Source: Apopatosoma sp963618495 (GTDB taxonomy: Bacteria > Bacillota > Clostridia > Oscillospirales > CAG-272). Taken from it: DNA of 61,393 bases. Below, piece after piece: positions 50,622 to 58,398 of this stretch. The stretch lies in assembly GCA_963618495.1 (NCBI GenBank), contig CAVESF010000010.1, positions 1 to 61,393 on the forward strand, given 5' to 3'. Below the pieces are notes generated by a model, which did no database searches, was not told the DNA's origin, and saw nothing but the letters and a program-made list of their open reading frames with translations. Numbering within the stretch: the first letter of the stretch is position 1; the number at the start of each line of letters is the position of its first letter. A program made the position numbers and the translations under genes.

Positions 50622-52295
50622 ATGGCAGTTTTATCCGATATAGAAATCGCGCAGGCTTGCAAGCCGCGGCATATATTGAAAATAGCGGAGAGCGCAGGCA
50701 TCGCGCCGGAATTTATCGAGCAATACGGAAATTACAAAGCAAAAATAGACCTTCGCTATCTTGACTGCGCGAAAAAAAGCGGCAAACTCATCCTCGTAAC
50801 GGCGATAACGCCGACACCTGCAGGCGAAGGCAAGACAACAACCACTATAGGGCTTGCCGACGGACTTGCCCGCATAGGAAAGAGCGTTGCCGTCGCCCTG
50901 CGCGAGCCATCGCTCGGTCCCGTTTTCGGAATCAAAGGCGGCGCCGCAGGCGGCGGATATGCGCAGGTCATCCCGATGGAAGATATAAACCTGCATTTCA
51001 CAGGTGATTTTCATGCCATAGGTGCGGCAAACAATCTGCTCGCCGCCATGCTTGATAATCATATTCAGCAGGGAAATGCGCTCGGCATCGACCCGCGCAG
51101 AATAACATGGAAGCGCTGCGTTGATATGAACGACCGCCAGCTCCGCTTCATCGTTGACGGACTCGGCGGCAGAGTCAACGGCACTCCGCGCGAGGACGGA
51201 TTTGATATCACGGTCGCCTCTGAGATAATGGCTGTGCTCTGCCTCTCCTCCTCTGTTTCGGATTTGAAATCCCGTCTTTCGCGCATTATCGTTGGCTACA
51301 CATATGACGAGCGCCCCGTGACAGCGGGCGAACTCCATGCGGCAGGTGCGATGACGGCTCTCCTGCGCGATGCATTAAAGCCCAATCTCGTGCAGACGCT
51401 CGAGGGTACGCCCGCATTTGTACACGGCGGTCCCTTTGCAAATATAGCGCATGGCTGTAATTCCGTGCTCGCCACAAAAATGGCTATGAAAACAGCCGAT
51501 TATGCCGTTACCGAAGCGGGCTTCGGCGCCGACCTCGGCGCGGAGAAGTTTCTCGATATCAAGTGCCGCATGGCAGGGCTTTCTCCCGATGCGGCGGTAA
51601 TCGTCGCCACAGTACGCGCGCTGAAAATGCATGGCGGTCTGCCGAAAACCGAGCTTTCGCACGAAAATCTGCACGCGCTCGAAGAGGGCATACCGAATCT
51701 CCTGCGCCATGTTTCGAATATAAAAAATATCTATGGGCTTCCCACAGTCGTCGCCATAAACCGCTTCCCTACCGATACGGATGCGGAGATTTCATTCATC
51801 ATGGATAAGTGCCGCGAGCTGGGCGTGAACGCCGTGCTTTCCACCGTTCATGCTGAGGGTGGAAAGGGTGGAGAGACACTGGCGCGTGAGGTAGTCCGCC
51901 TCTGCGAAGAGGAAAAAGCGGATTTCCGCTTTGCTTATCCTGATGAAATGACGCTCACGGAGAAAATAGATGCCGTAGTTCGCCGCGTTTACGGCGGAAG
52001 CGGCGTCACAATGCTCCCGAATGCGAAAAAGCAGATAGAAATGCTCGAATCGCTCGGTTTCGGCTCATGCCCCGTCTGCATTGCAAAAACGCAGTACAGC
52101 TTTTCCGATGACCCGACGCTTCCCGGCGCACCCAAGGGCTTTACCGTGACTGTGCGCAATGTGCGCGTCTCGGCTGGCGCGGGCTTTGTCGTGGTGTTCA
52201 CAGGCGATATCATGACCATGCCGGGACTGCCGAAATCCCCTGCGGCAGAGCGGATAGATGTCGATGAAGACGGCAGAATATCCGGACTTTTCTGA
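50622..52295 (+). CDS. fhs: Formate--tetrahydrofolate ligase
   Basis: A 557-residue ligase making 10-formyl-THF from formate, ATP and THF; it feeds purine synthesis and, in acetogens, the methyl branch of the Wood-Ljungdahl pathway. The P-loop TPAGEGKTTTTIGL, REPSLGPVFGIKGGAAGGGY (as two motifs) and VHGGPFANIAHGCNS are full matches. Length is normal (555-560). The longer reading frame from 50433 adds 63 residues with no RBS and is rejected. Monocistronic. Confidence 0.96.
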   Translation: MAVLSDIEIAQACKPRHILKIAESAGIAPEFIEQYGNYKAKIDLRYLDCAKKSGKLILVTAITPTPAGEGKTTTTIGLADGLARIGKSVAVALREPSLGPVFGIKGGAAGGGYAQVIPMEDINLHFTGDFHAIGAANNLLAAMLDNHIQQGNALGIDPRRITWKRCVDMNDRQLRFIVDGLGGRVNGTPREDGFDITVASEIMAVLCLSSSVSDLKSRLSRIIVGYTYDERPVTAGELHAAGAMTALLRDALKPNLVQTLEGTPAFVHGGPFANIAHGCNSVLATKMAMKTADYAVTEAGFGADLGAEKFLDIKCRMAGLSPDAAVIVATVRALKMHGGLPKTELSHENLHALEEGIPNLLRHVSNIKNIYGLPTVVAINRFPTDTDAEISFIMDKCRELGVNAVLSTVHAEGGKGGETLAREVVRLCEEEKADFRFAYPDEMTLTEKIDAVVRRVYGGSGVTMLPNAKKQIEMLESLGFGSCPVCIAKTQYSFSDDPTLPGAPKGFTVTVRNVRVSAGAGFVVVFTGDIMTMPGLPKSPAAERIDVDEDGRISGLF

Positions 52296-52316
52296 TATTG
52301 CAAACATAAAAACACA

Positions 52317-52342
52317 AAACCCGAGGCTCGCGCTTCGGGTTT
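52317..52342 (+). terminator. Terminator of fhs
   Basis: AAACCCGAGGC/GCTTCGGGTTT, 11 bp with one wobble, 22 bases past the stop. Confidence 0.75.
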
Positions 52343-52347
52343 CATTG

Positions 52348-52382
52348 TATAGAAAACCCCTCTTTCGTTGGAGTTTTCTATA
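52348..52382. repeat. Inverted repeat downstream of fhs
   Basis: TATAGAAAAC...GTTTTCTATA, 13-bp stem with one mismatch and a 9-base loop; no T run. Second of three hairpins in a row. Confidence 0.55.
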
Positions 52383-52388
52383 CCAAAA

Positions 52389-52425
52389 AGCGCAGTCTGC
52401 CGTAATAAATGCGGTAGCCTGCGCT
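52389..52425 (-). terminator. Terminator of the Thr-rich lipoprotein gene
   Basis: AGCGCAG/CTGCGCT outer stem with an inner CTGCCGTA/TGCGGTAG stem; on the minus strand it ends in TTTTTGG, 23 bases past the stop. Confidence 0.75.
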
Positions 52426-52447
52426 GTCTCGGGCTTATGTATTTTGC

Positions 52448-53197
52448 TTAAATCGGAATGTCGGGGAGGTCTATTTCACCTCTGCGCGAGGATGTAGTGG
52501 ACTCTGGCGTCGTGGCTGTTGTCGTTGTTGTTTCGGTTGTAGTCGTATCCGTAGTTGTGGTTGTGGCTGTCGTTGCGGTCGTAGCCGTGGTTGCCGTTGT
52601 GGCTGTTGTGGCTGTCGTTGCGGTCGTAGCCGTGGTTGCCGTTGTGGCTGTTGTGGCTGTCGTGGCTGTCGTTGCTGTGGTTGCGGTCGTAGATGTCGTC
52701 GAGGCTGTGACGATAGTTCTCGTGGTCGAAATGATTATCATCGTAATTTCCTCGGTTTCTGTCTCAGTTTCCGTTTCTGCCATAGTTTCAGTTTCCGTCA
52801 TGGTTTCCGTTGTCGTAGTGGTTTCCGTTGTCGTAGTGGTTTCCGTTGCCGTAGTGGTTTCCGTTGTCGTAGTGGTTTCCGTTGTCGTAGTGGTTTCCGT
52901 TGTCGTCTGCGATGTCGTTTCGCTATCCGATGTGCCTGCGGTTGTGCCCTCGGTTGTCGTCGCCTCGGATGTATCGGAAGCAGTCGTCGCCTCTGTCGTC
53001 CCGCTTGCCACACTCGTCTTCTCTGTCGTCGTGGTCGGCGCGACAGTCGCCGTGGTTTCCGTAGTTGTGTCCATAGGCTCCGTCGTTATTGTGAAATCAT
53101 CCGTCACTTTCGGTTCCGGTGTCTGCTCGCCGCATCCGGTGAGTACAAGGGCTGTCAGCAATGTCATACATATTATGATAAACAAAAGCTTCTTCAA
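52448..53197 (-). CDS. Thr-rich repetitive lipoprotein
   Basis: A 249-residue lipoprotein: signal peptide with lipobox VLTGC (Cys about residue 22), then over 200 residues made mainly of Thr with Ala, Glu or Ser. Two repeat blocks are visible: E-T-T-T-T-T units (18-bp, about residues 95-130) and a long A-T-T run (9-bp units, about 165-215). A short non-repeated tail reads RRGEIDLPDIPI. There is no catalytic domain, so it looks like a surface stalk that may be O-glycosylated. The start is TTG at 53197, six bases after GGAGGA. Confidence 0.82.
   Translation of the reverse strand: MKKLLFIIICMTLLTALVLTGCGEQTPEPKVTDDFTITTEPMDTTTETTATVAPTTTTEKTSVASGTTEATTASDTSEATTTEGTTAGTSDSETTSQTTTETTTTTETTTTTETTTATETTTTTETTTTTETMTETETMAETETETETEEITMIIISTTRTIVTASTTSTTATTATTATTATTATTATTATTATTATTATTATTATTATTATTTTTDTTTTETTTTTATTPESTTSSRRGEIDLPDIPI
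52566..52655. repeat. Perfect 45-bp tandem duplication in the Thr-rich gene
   Basis: Bases 52566-52610 are repeated exactly at 52611-52655. Each copy consists of five 9-base units coding A-T-T on the minus strand. Related 9-base units flank the pair on both sides (about 52500-52700). Confidence 0.9.
52803..52910. repeat. Six 18-bp tandem repeats in the Thr-rich gene
   Basis: Units of GTTTCCGTTGTCGTAGTG in six head-to-tail copies; the third has one base change and the last differs at its end. They encode E-T-T-T-T-T on the minus strand. Confidence 0.9.
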
Positions 53198-53292
53198 GGT
53201 ACTTCCTCCATATATATAAAACAATTGTTTTTATTATGATATCATATTTTTTCTTTCAAGTCAATACAATTTCCTATTTTGTATAAAAATAA

Positions 53293-53498
53293 GGCTCTTT
53301 GTCAATAGTTAGGGTAGAAAAATCTGACGAAAATGTAAGAAATCATTGAAAAGCATAGGGGAAGCGTCACGAAACGTAGTGGAGTGGCGCTTCCCCTATG
53401 CTTCGGCGCCGCTTTTGCCTTTAAATTCATCAATTCCGAGTACTTCCGGAAGTCGCATCGGTTTGCTGTATTGGATATTTCGGAAGAAGCTTACATTA
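53293..53498 (-). mobile_element. Remnant of an ISL3-family insertion sequence
   Basis: The minus strand from 53498 encodes FRNIQYSKPMRLPEVLGIDE and FKGKSGAE, the mid-part of an ISL3 transposase including its first catalytic Asp region, then a stop. About 100 bases further, GGCTCTTTGTCAATAG (53293-53308) resembles an ISL3 terminal inverted repeat. The N-terminal zinc-finger part and about 240 C-terminal residues are missing, so it is an inactive fragment. The other end was not found. Confidence 0.65.
53351..53403. repeat. Long inverted repeat inside the IS remnant
   Basis: 20-bp stem (53351-53370 with 53384-53403, one G-T pair) and a 13-base loop; core AAGCATAGGGGAAGCG. It breaks the transposase frame. 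Confidence 0.8.
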
Positions 53499-53730
53499 TA
53501 TCAGACTTTTTTCAGATATGCTCGTTCTTTTTTTATTTTCTTTAGCTTACCCGTGGTTCCCCCGACTTTTATTATAGAACCTTATACAATAAAGCAAGCG
53601 GATGCTCAATACCTTTCGGTAAAAAGCATCCGCTTTTTCTTCCTTCGGGCTAACTTAATGACTCAGCCGCTGTAAATGTATTTCAACGCAATGAATTCTG
53701 CACTTTTCGCCGTGAAAAATGTAGAATTCT
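53499..53730. other. Gene-free stretch with two hairpins
   Basis: No coding sequence. AAGCGGATGCT/AGCATCCGCTT (53596-53635), followed by TTTTT, is a good plus-strand terminator with no gene before it. GAATTCT/AGAATTC (53693-53699, 53723-53729) directly follows the pyridoxal kinase gene on the minus strand and may end its mRNA. Confidence 0.55.
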
Positions 53731-54552
53731 TTACCTTTCTTTCAGCACATCCTCAAACGCAAGCCCATACCAATGCGAGGGCAGGCGGCGAAGCGTCGCC
53801 TTGACGCATCTGTCACAGAAATCCGCCGCGTCCGCGAGAGCCGCGGTCATATCCTTGCCCGAAAGCAACTCCCCGCAAAAGGCGGAGGCGAAAACGTCTC
53901 CCGTGCCATGCAGATGCACATCGGCATAGTCTTTCATTATGCTCACTTCCCTGCCGTCAAAATCGGCATGATAACCTATTTTGTCGCCCTCGCGCACACC
54001 GGTGATAACGATATTGCGCACACCGAGAGACTTGTGCAGAGCATCGCAAAGCTCCTCTGCCGGCGTATCGACGTTCATGTCGGCGAGCAGTGCCGCTTCC
54101 GTTCTGTTCGGCATTATCACATCGGCATATCGGCACAGGCGGCGCATAGCCTTTGTATGCTCCGGCGAAAAGCACGGATATATGCTTCCGTTATCGCCGA
54201 GTACGGGGTCAACCAGCACAAGAGTATCTCCTTCGCTGAAATCACGGATGAAATCGCGTGCCGCTTCTATCTGCCGCGGCGAACAGCAAAAGCCCGTATA
54301 TATGCAGTCAAATTTCATTCCCAGCTCTCTCCAGTGCGCGGAAAAAGACAGCATTTCCTCGGTCATATCGCGCACGACATAATTTCCGAGCCCGCCCGTA
54401 TGCGTGGATAGTATCGCCGTCGGCAGAGCGACCGCCTCGCTCCCGTATGCCGAAATTATCGGTACAGCCACGCTGAGCGAACATTTGCCGAAGCACGAAT
54501 AATCATTTATCAGCGCGGCTCTTTTCATGCCCGTATCGTTTATATTTCCCAT
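53731..54552 (-). CDS. Pyridoxal/pyridoxamine kinase (PdxY/PdxK-like)
   Basis: A 273-residue ribokinase-fold kinase that phosphorylates B6 vitamers in the salvage pathway. It shows LINDYSCFGKCSLSVAVPII, PTAILSTHTGG, LVLVDPVLGDNG, IMPNRTEAALLAD and, for ATP and the catalytic base, LHGTGDVFASAFCGEL (usual GTGD). The C-terminus shows the shorter form found in Firmicutes. The ATG at 54552 lies six bases after GGAG; earlier in-frame ATGs overlap that RBS or a hairpin. Confidence 0.92.
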   Translation of the reverse strand: MGNINDTGMKRAALINDYSCFGKCSLSVAVPIISAYGSEAVALPTAILSTHTGGLGNYVVRDMTEEMLSFSAHWRELGMKFDCIYTGFCCSPRQIEAARDFIRDFSEGDTLVLVDPVLGDNGSIYPCFSPEHTKAMRRLCRYADVIMPNRTEAALLADMNVDTPAEELCDALHKSLGVRNIVITGVREGDKIGYHADFDGREVSIMKDYADVHLHGTGDVFASAFCGELLSGKDMTAALADAADFCDRCVKATLRRLPSHWYGLAFEDVLKER

Positions 54553-54570
54553 AATCATCTCCGAAAAAGA

Positions 54571-54601
54571 TACGGTGCAGACATCAGAGTGTCGCACCGT
54601 A
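54571..54601 (-). terminator. Terminator between the Ig-like protein gene and the kinase gene
   Basis: Minus strand TACGGTGC...GCACCGTA with inner GACA/TGTC pairing, followed by TCTTTTT. It ends the Ig-like gene and sits just before the kinase RBS. Confidence 0.75.
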
Positions 54602-54645
54602 CCGCTGAATTTTATTTTAATTTGTCTTTGGAAAAACCTGTCGGC

Positions 54646-56706
54646 TTATTTCTTTTTCTTCTTGAGAACTACGAAAGCAACTACGCCGCCTACCACGAGA
54701 ACAGCTACAACTACAATAACAATAACAACAACTGGACTGCTGCTGTCGTCGTCTGTTGCAGTGGTTTTCTTTGTAGAAGTGCTGGTAGCCTTCGTATCGG
54801 GAAGATCAAGCTCGTTTACCTTGACATCAAGAGTAGCGGAGAGACCGTCAAACTCGAATGTTACCTTCTTGTCGCCGGAAGTGGAGAAATCGTAGATAGG
54901 CTCTTTCGTGAGGTCGTCCTTCGTGATGGAAACCGTCTTGCCATCGTCATAAACGAGAGCAAACTCGAGACCTTCTGTTGAGAAGAGCTCATCAAGCTCG
55001 TAAACAGTCTTTGCACCTTCGCCTGCCGTAACAGTCAGAGAAGAAGGCTTTGCATATGTGCCTGTGGTTGTACATGTGAGAGGTTGCTCAAGAGAAGCGG
55101 AGGTATATGTTACCGTAACAACCGTCTCGCCGTAAGTCTTCTCATATGTTATAGCCACATTGTTTGAGTCAAAGCCGGAATTTGCGAATGTATCCTTGGA
55201 CTCATCGCTGTAGATACATGTGATAGCTACATTATCTGTTGTGAGTTTCTCGCCGAAGTGAATTGCAGATCCGAGAGGAGCAGCTTCTATAGCCACAACG
55301 TTGATAAGGTTGATCTGGAAAGAAACTCTTGCGCCATGGTAGTTTACGGTAACAGTCTGTGTACCGCTTCCTATGAAGTCATATTCAAGTTTGAACTCGC
55401 CGAGAGCGAATGTCTTTTCAGTGCCGTCCTCGAATGTAGCCTTCGCGGTAAGACCTGTGGGTGTAAAGCCGTTCTTTGCTATATCGGTAGCCTTATAAGA
55501 TGTTGCCTCGGGCATTGTGGCAATGACGAAATCCTTAATGCCGATTACCTTGACATTATATGTTGTGGTAGCCTTGCCGTACTTGAGCGTTACTTCGGAA
55601 GCATCGGAAGCATCGTCAAAGTTGTAAACTGTGCTTGCCGTGTCACGTGTCTCGGTATGACCGTCCTTGTAGGTTACCTTGACTTCGAGACCGTCGAGGT
55701 CTATAGTCTCGCCTACGTAGTAGGTGGTCTTTGTGGGAGCCTTTACAAGCTCGATCTTCTCAACGTTTTCTTCGTCCTTTTCAAGCTCGCTCTTATAGTT
55801 TGTAACATACTCTTCGGAGCCGAATACGATATAGTCTATATCCATTTCAGCACCCTTGTATGCCGCATTGTAGCCGAAGGGATAGAAGTAAATCTGTCTC
55901 AGCGTATTGCCCCATCTTGCCTGAGGAACACCGCTGTCGTTCTTTGCAAGAGAATTATTGTAGTTTGTGTCGGAGTTAGCCTTGATCATGCTGAAGGTGA
56001 TTGTCTGCCATTCGCCGGAGTTAGCCTCAATGGCGACATCGGAAATGGAAACACCGGGGCAGGATTTGTACTGTCCGCTGTTGATATTGGAGTTGTTGAA
56101 GCCAAGAGTCAGCTTTGTGTTTGCGCTGAGGTTTCTTACGCGGATTTTGCAATATTCGGTAAGGTTGCTTGTTTCCGCGCCGACGGGAATGCCTTCAAAC
56201 AAAGCACTGTCCCAAAATGAGAACGCAAAGCCTGCGGAGCCGGATTCTTTGGCTGCAACATGGAGAACCTCTCCGTTGTCGGTGAAGCTCCAGTCAAGCT
56301 TTGCAAGCTGAGACTTCGGAGTTGCTTCATCGTAGAGAATAAAGCTGAGCTGAGCTGACAGAGGATCATCGATGAACTTTTCATTGTCATAGGGAACCTC
56401 GGAATAGCTTTCGCGCCAGCCTTCGGGGAGCGCCTTGCCTGCCAGCTCCGTATAGACGTGGCAGTCTTCGTTCTCATCAAAGTAAACCGGGGCCGCTTCC
56501 CATTCGCCTGCATCGTTCTGCTTTGCCCAGTAAGAGTTCTGCGTCTTTTCAAAGTCAAGCATACTGATGTTGTAGATCTTATTAGTGGGACGATCCGGAT
56601 TGGTTTTGGAATCCACCGTGATAGAGCCTGCACTGAGTGCCATTGTAGCCGCAGACAGGATAAACAGAGATACCAAGAGTATTGAGATAATTTTCTTCAT
56701 ACTCAC
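54646..56706 (-). CDS. Membrane-anchored surface protein with bacterial Ig-like (Big_3-type) repeats
   Basis: A 686-residue secreted protein. Signal peptide (about 1-30), then a galactose-binding-like/beta-sandwich region (about 30-305, many Trp, Tyr and Asn), then four Ig-like repeats, each marked by a phrase such as YYVGETIDLDGLEVKVTYKDG or VYELDELFSTEGLEFALVYDDG (the repeats lie around 320-400, 400-490, 490-570 and 575-640). The end is a Thr/Ser/Asp linker, one membrane helix and five Lys. There is no LPxTG, so it is membrane-anchored. It probably binds carbohydrate or cell-surface material. Start GTG 56706 fits AAAGGA best; ATG 56700 is possible. Confidence 0.85.
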   Translation of the reverse strand: MSMKKIISILLVSLFILSAATMALSAGSITVDSKTNPDRPTNKIYNISMLDFEKTQNSYWAKQNDAGEWEAAPVYFDENEDCHVYTELAGKALPEGWRESYSEVPYDNEKFIDDPLSAQLSFILYDEATPKSQLAKLDWSFTDNGEVLHVAAKESGSAGFAFSFWDSALFEGIPVGAETSNLTEYCKIRVRNLSANTKLTLGFNNSNINSGQYKSCPGVSISDVAIEANSGEWQTITFSMIKANSDTNYNNSLAKNDSGVPQARWGNTLRQIYFYPFGYNAAYKGAEMDIDYIVFGSEEYVTNYKSELEKDEENVEKIELVKAPTKTTYYVGETIDLDGLEVKVTYKDGHTETRDTASTVYNFDDASDASEVTLKYGKATTTYNVKVIGIKDFVIATMPEATSYKATDIAKNGFTPTGLTAKATFEDGTEKTFALGEFKLEYDFIGSGTQTVTVNYHGARVSFQINLINVVAIEAAPLGSAIHFGEKLTTDNVAITCIYSDESKDTFANSGFDSNNVAITYEKTYGETVVTVTYTSASLEQPLTCTTTGTYAKPSSLTVTAGEGAKTVYELDELFSTEGLEFALVYDDGKTVSITKDDLTKEPIYDFSTSGDKKVTFEFDGLSATLDVKVNELDLPDTKATSTSTKKTTATDDDSSSPVVVIVIVVVAVLVVGGVVAFVVLKKKKK

Positions 56707-56738
56707 ATTCATTCCTTTCAAAAATATTGGATGTAATA

Positions 56739-56802
56739 ATTATAGCACAAAACAGCGAAAAAAGTCAATAGCAAAGCCGAAGTTTACACTATTCAAAGTG
56801 TA
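56739..56802 (-). promoter_or_regulatory. Promoter and upstream palindrome of the Ig-like protein gene
   Basis: Minus strand TTGACT (56763-56768), 18-base spacer, TATAAT (56739-56744). TACACT-ATTCAA-AGTGTA (56785-56802), with perfect 6-bp arms, sits directly upstream of the -35 box as a possible activator or repressor site. Confidence 0.6.
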
Positions 56803-56897
56803 CGATTTTTCCGATTTGTTTTTGTATAAAAGATAAAAAATGCAGGTACTTTTCTGTGCCGTTTGCATATTTCGCTCACGAAAGAGCTCCGCGATGC

Positions 56898-56926
56898 TTG
56901 ACTTTACTATATATATATGATATACT
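56898..56926 (+). promoter_or_regulatory. Promoter of the ProX/lipoprotein pair
   Basis: TTGACT (56898-56903), 17-base spacer, TATACT (56921-56926), about 20 bases before the ATG. Confidence 0.75.
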
Positions 56927-56947
56927 TGGGTAAATTAATCGGTTTAT

Positions 56948-57553
56948 ATGGAGAAAATAAAATTGGAAAGTATAGTCAAAGACAAAACATTATATAACGG
57001 TCGCCCCGATGATATTTCAGGCAGGCTTCCCTCGGAGATTGCCGTATATGATATGCTGGAGAAGCTCGGCATAAGCTACCTGCGCGTCGATCACGACATC
57101 GCGCCCACAATAGAAGCCTGCGAAGAAATAGATGCGCTCATGCAGACGAACATGTGCAAAAATCTCTTTCTCTGCAATGGCGGTAAGACGCAGTTTTATC
57201 TCCTGCTGATGACAGGCGACAAGCGCTTCTCGACAAAGGATTTTTCACGCCTGATAGGATGTTCCCGCTTAAGTTTTGCTCCGGCAGAATATATGGGGAC
57301 CCTTCTCGGCGTGACGCCGGGCAGTGTGACCGTACTCGGTCTTATGAACGATACGGAAAACCGCGTGAAGCTTTATATAGACAAGGATATTCTGGCAGAT
57401 GAATATCTCGGTTGCCATCCGTGCATAAATACATCGAGCCTGAAAATAAAGACAGCGGAAATAACGGAAAAGTTTCTTCCTTATATTAAACATACTTATG
57501 AGGCGGTAGACCTCGGTTCTTTTGAAAAAATCGAAAAGGAGAAAAACATATGA
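56948..57553 (+). CDS. YbaK/ProX-type aminoacyl-tRNA deacylase
   Basis: A 201-residue protein of the PrdX/ProX editing-domain family, which hydrolyses mischarged Ala- or Cys-tRNA(Pro). AVYDMLEKLGISYLRVDHD opens the fold, followed by CKNLFLCNGGKTQFYLLLM, where the catalytic Lys is expected (CKNLF), LGVTPGSVTVLGLMND and the C-terminal CHPCINTSSLKI. The ATG at 56948 lacks a good RBS; a TTG at 56963 has TGGAGA eight bases upstream and would lose only five residues. It overlaps the following lipoprotein gene by four bases. Confidence 0.9.
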   Translation: MEKIKLESIVKDKTLYNGRPDDISGRLPSEIAVYDMLEKLGISYLRVDHDIAPTIEACEEIDALMQTNMCKNLFLCNGGKTQFYLLLMTGDKRFSTKDFSRLIGCSRLSFAPAEYMGTLLGVTPGSVTVLGLMNDTENRVKLYIDKDILADEYLGCHPCINTSSLKIKTAEITEKFLPYIKHTYEAVDLGSFEKIEKEKNI

Positions 57554-58029
57554 AAAAATTTGTGCTTTGCATGATAATGGTTTGTGCCATACTTCTCTGC
57601 TCATGCGGAAAAGCCGCCGAAAAAGCCTTCTCGGAAAACGGAATCTCCATCACGCTGACAGAGGATTTCGCCTATGAGAAATATGACAACTGCGACGCCT
57701 GCTTCAAGAGCGACAAGGTGACCGTATATGTTTTCAGTCAGGATTTTACCGATGTCATTGGCATGGAGATACTCAGCGCCAAGCAGTATGCCGAGGCTAT
57801 CGCAAGTCTGAACACTTCCGCCTCCGAGGTTGCGGAGAAAGACGCCCTTGCCTACTATGAATATACGAGTAGTAGCCTTGACGGCACCGCATATAAGAAT
57901 ATTTCATTTGCTTTCAAGGGAAGCTCAAAATTCTATATGCTCCAGTTCTCCGCTAAAGAAACGGATTTCGCAAAACTGCGCGACAGCTTCTTTGCCTACG
58001 CGGCGACATTTGCCTTTGAAAAGGCGTAG
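57550..58029 (+). CDS. Predicted lipoprotein, function unknown
   Basis: A 159-residue secreted lipoprotein (signal peptide with lipobox LLCSC, Cys near residue 19). The mature domain (GISITLTEDFAYEKYDNCDA, then FKGSSKFYMLQFSAKETDF) looks like a small PsbP/MOG1-like alpha-beta fold, but this is a guess. It is translationally coupled to the tRNA deacylase gene (ATGA overlap) and followed by a terminator. Confidence 0.82.
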   Translation: MKKFVLCMIMVCAILLCSCGKAAEKAFSENGISITLTEDFAYEKYDNCDACFKSDKVTVYVFSQDFTDVIGMEILSAKQYAEAIASLNTSASEVAEKDALAYYEYTSSSLDGTAYKNISFAFKGSSKFYMLQFSAKETDFAKLRDSFFAYAATFAFEKA

Positions 58030-58033
58030 AAAC

Positions 58034-58063
58034 ATCAAGCCATGCCGAAAGGCATGGCTTGAT
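58034..58063 (+). terminator. Terminator after the lipoprotein gene
   Basis: Perfect 13-bp stem ATCAAGCCATGCC/GGCATGGCTTGAT with a four-base loop, followed by GACTTTTCT. Confidence 0.85.
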
Positions 58064-58089
58064 TGACTTTTCTCTGTATATAGCTTAAA

Positions 58090-58365
58090 TTATTGCTGCT
58101 TCATAGCTGCAAAGCATTCGCTGCAGTATACGGGTCTGTCATTCGTGGGCTGGAAAGGGATTTTTGCTTCCTTGCCACAGTTTGCGCAGGTTGCGGTGTA
58201 CATCTCTTTGGGAGCCTTGCCTGCGTTTTTCTTTGCTGCACGGCACTCTTTGCATCTCTGAGGCTCATTTTGGAAGCCCTTCTCCGCATAGAATTCCTGC
58301 TCGCCTGCTGTGAAAACAAATTCCTTGCCGCAGTCCTTGCAAACTAAAGTCTTGTCCTGATACAT
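58090..58365 (-). CDS. Zinc-ribbon protein with two CxxC-type fingers
   Basis: A 91-residue cytosolic protein with two zinc ribbons. The first has CKDCGKEFVFTAGEQEFYAEK and CKECRAAK; the second has CANCGKEAKIPF and YCSECFAAM. This matches the 'zinc-ribbon domain-containing' family common in Clostridia, whose role is unknown but may involve RNA or ribosomes. The ATG at 58365 follows GCGAGG; the longer frame from 58437 runs into the tRNA-like sequence. Confidence 0.88.
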   Translation of the reverse strand: MYQDKTLVCKDCGKEFVFTAGEQEFYAEKGFQNEPQRCKECRAAKKNAGKAPKEMYTATCANCGKEAKIPFQPTNDRPVYCSECFAAMKQQ

Positions 58366-58398
58366 TTTTTTACCTCGCTTTGAAATTTTAGGATATTG

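Noticed and set aside
52500..52920. CRISPR array
   Set aside because: The repeats are directly adjacent 9-, 18- and 45-bp coding units without spacers.
52458..53219. Val-rich plus-strand frame opposite the Thr-rich lipoprotein
   Set aside because: It is the antisense of GTC/GTT-type repeats; no RBS or signal, whereas the minus frame has a signal peptide, lipobox and RBS.
53346..53675. Plus-strand 109-residue frame over the IS remnant
   Set aside because: It runs through a 20-bp hairpin and a terminator and is the antisense of a recognisable ISL3 transposase segment.
55258..56220. 320-residue plus-strand frame opposite the Ig-like gene
   Set aside because: Cys/Val-rich antisense artefact without RBS or homology; the minus frame shows Ig-like repeats and a signal peptide.
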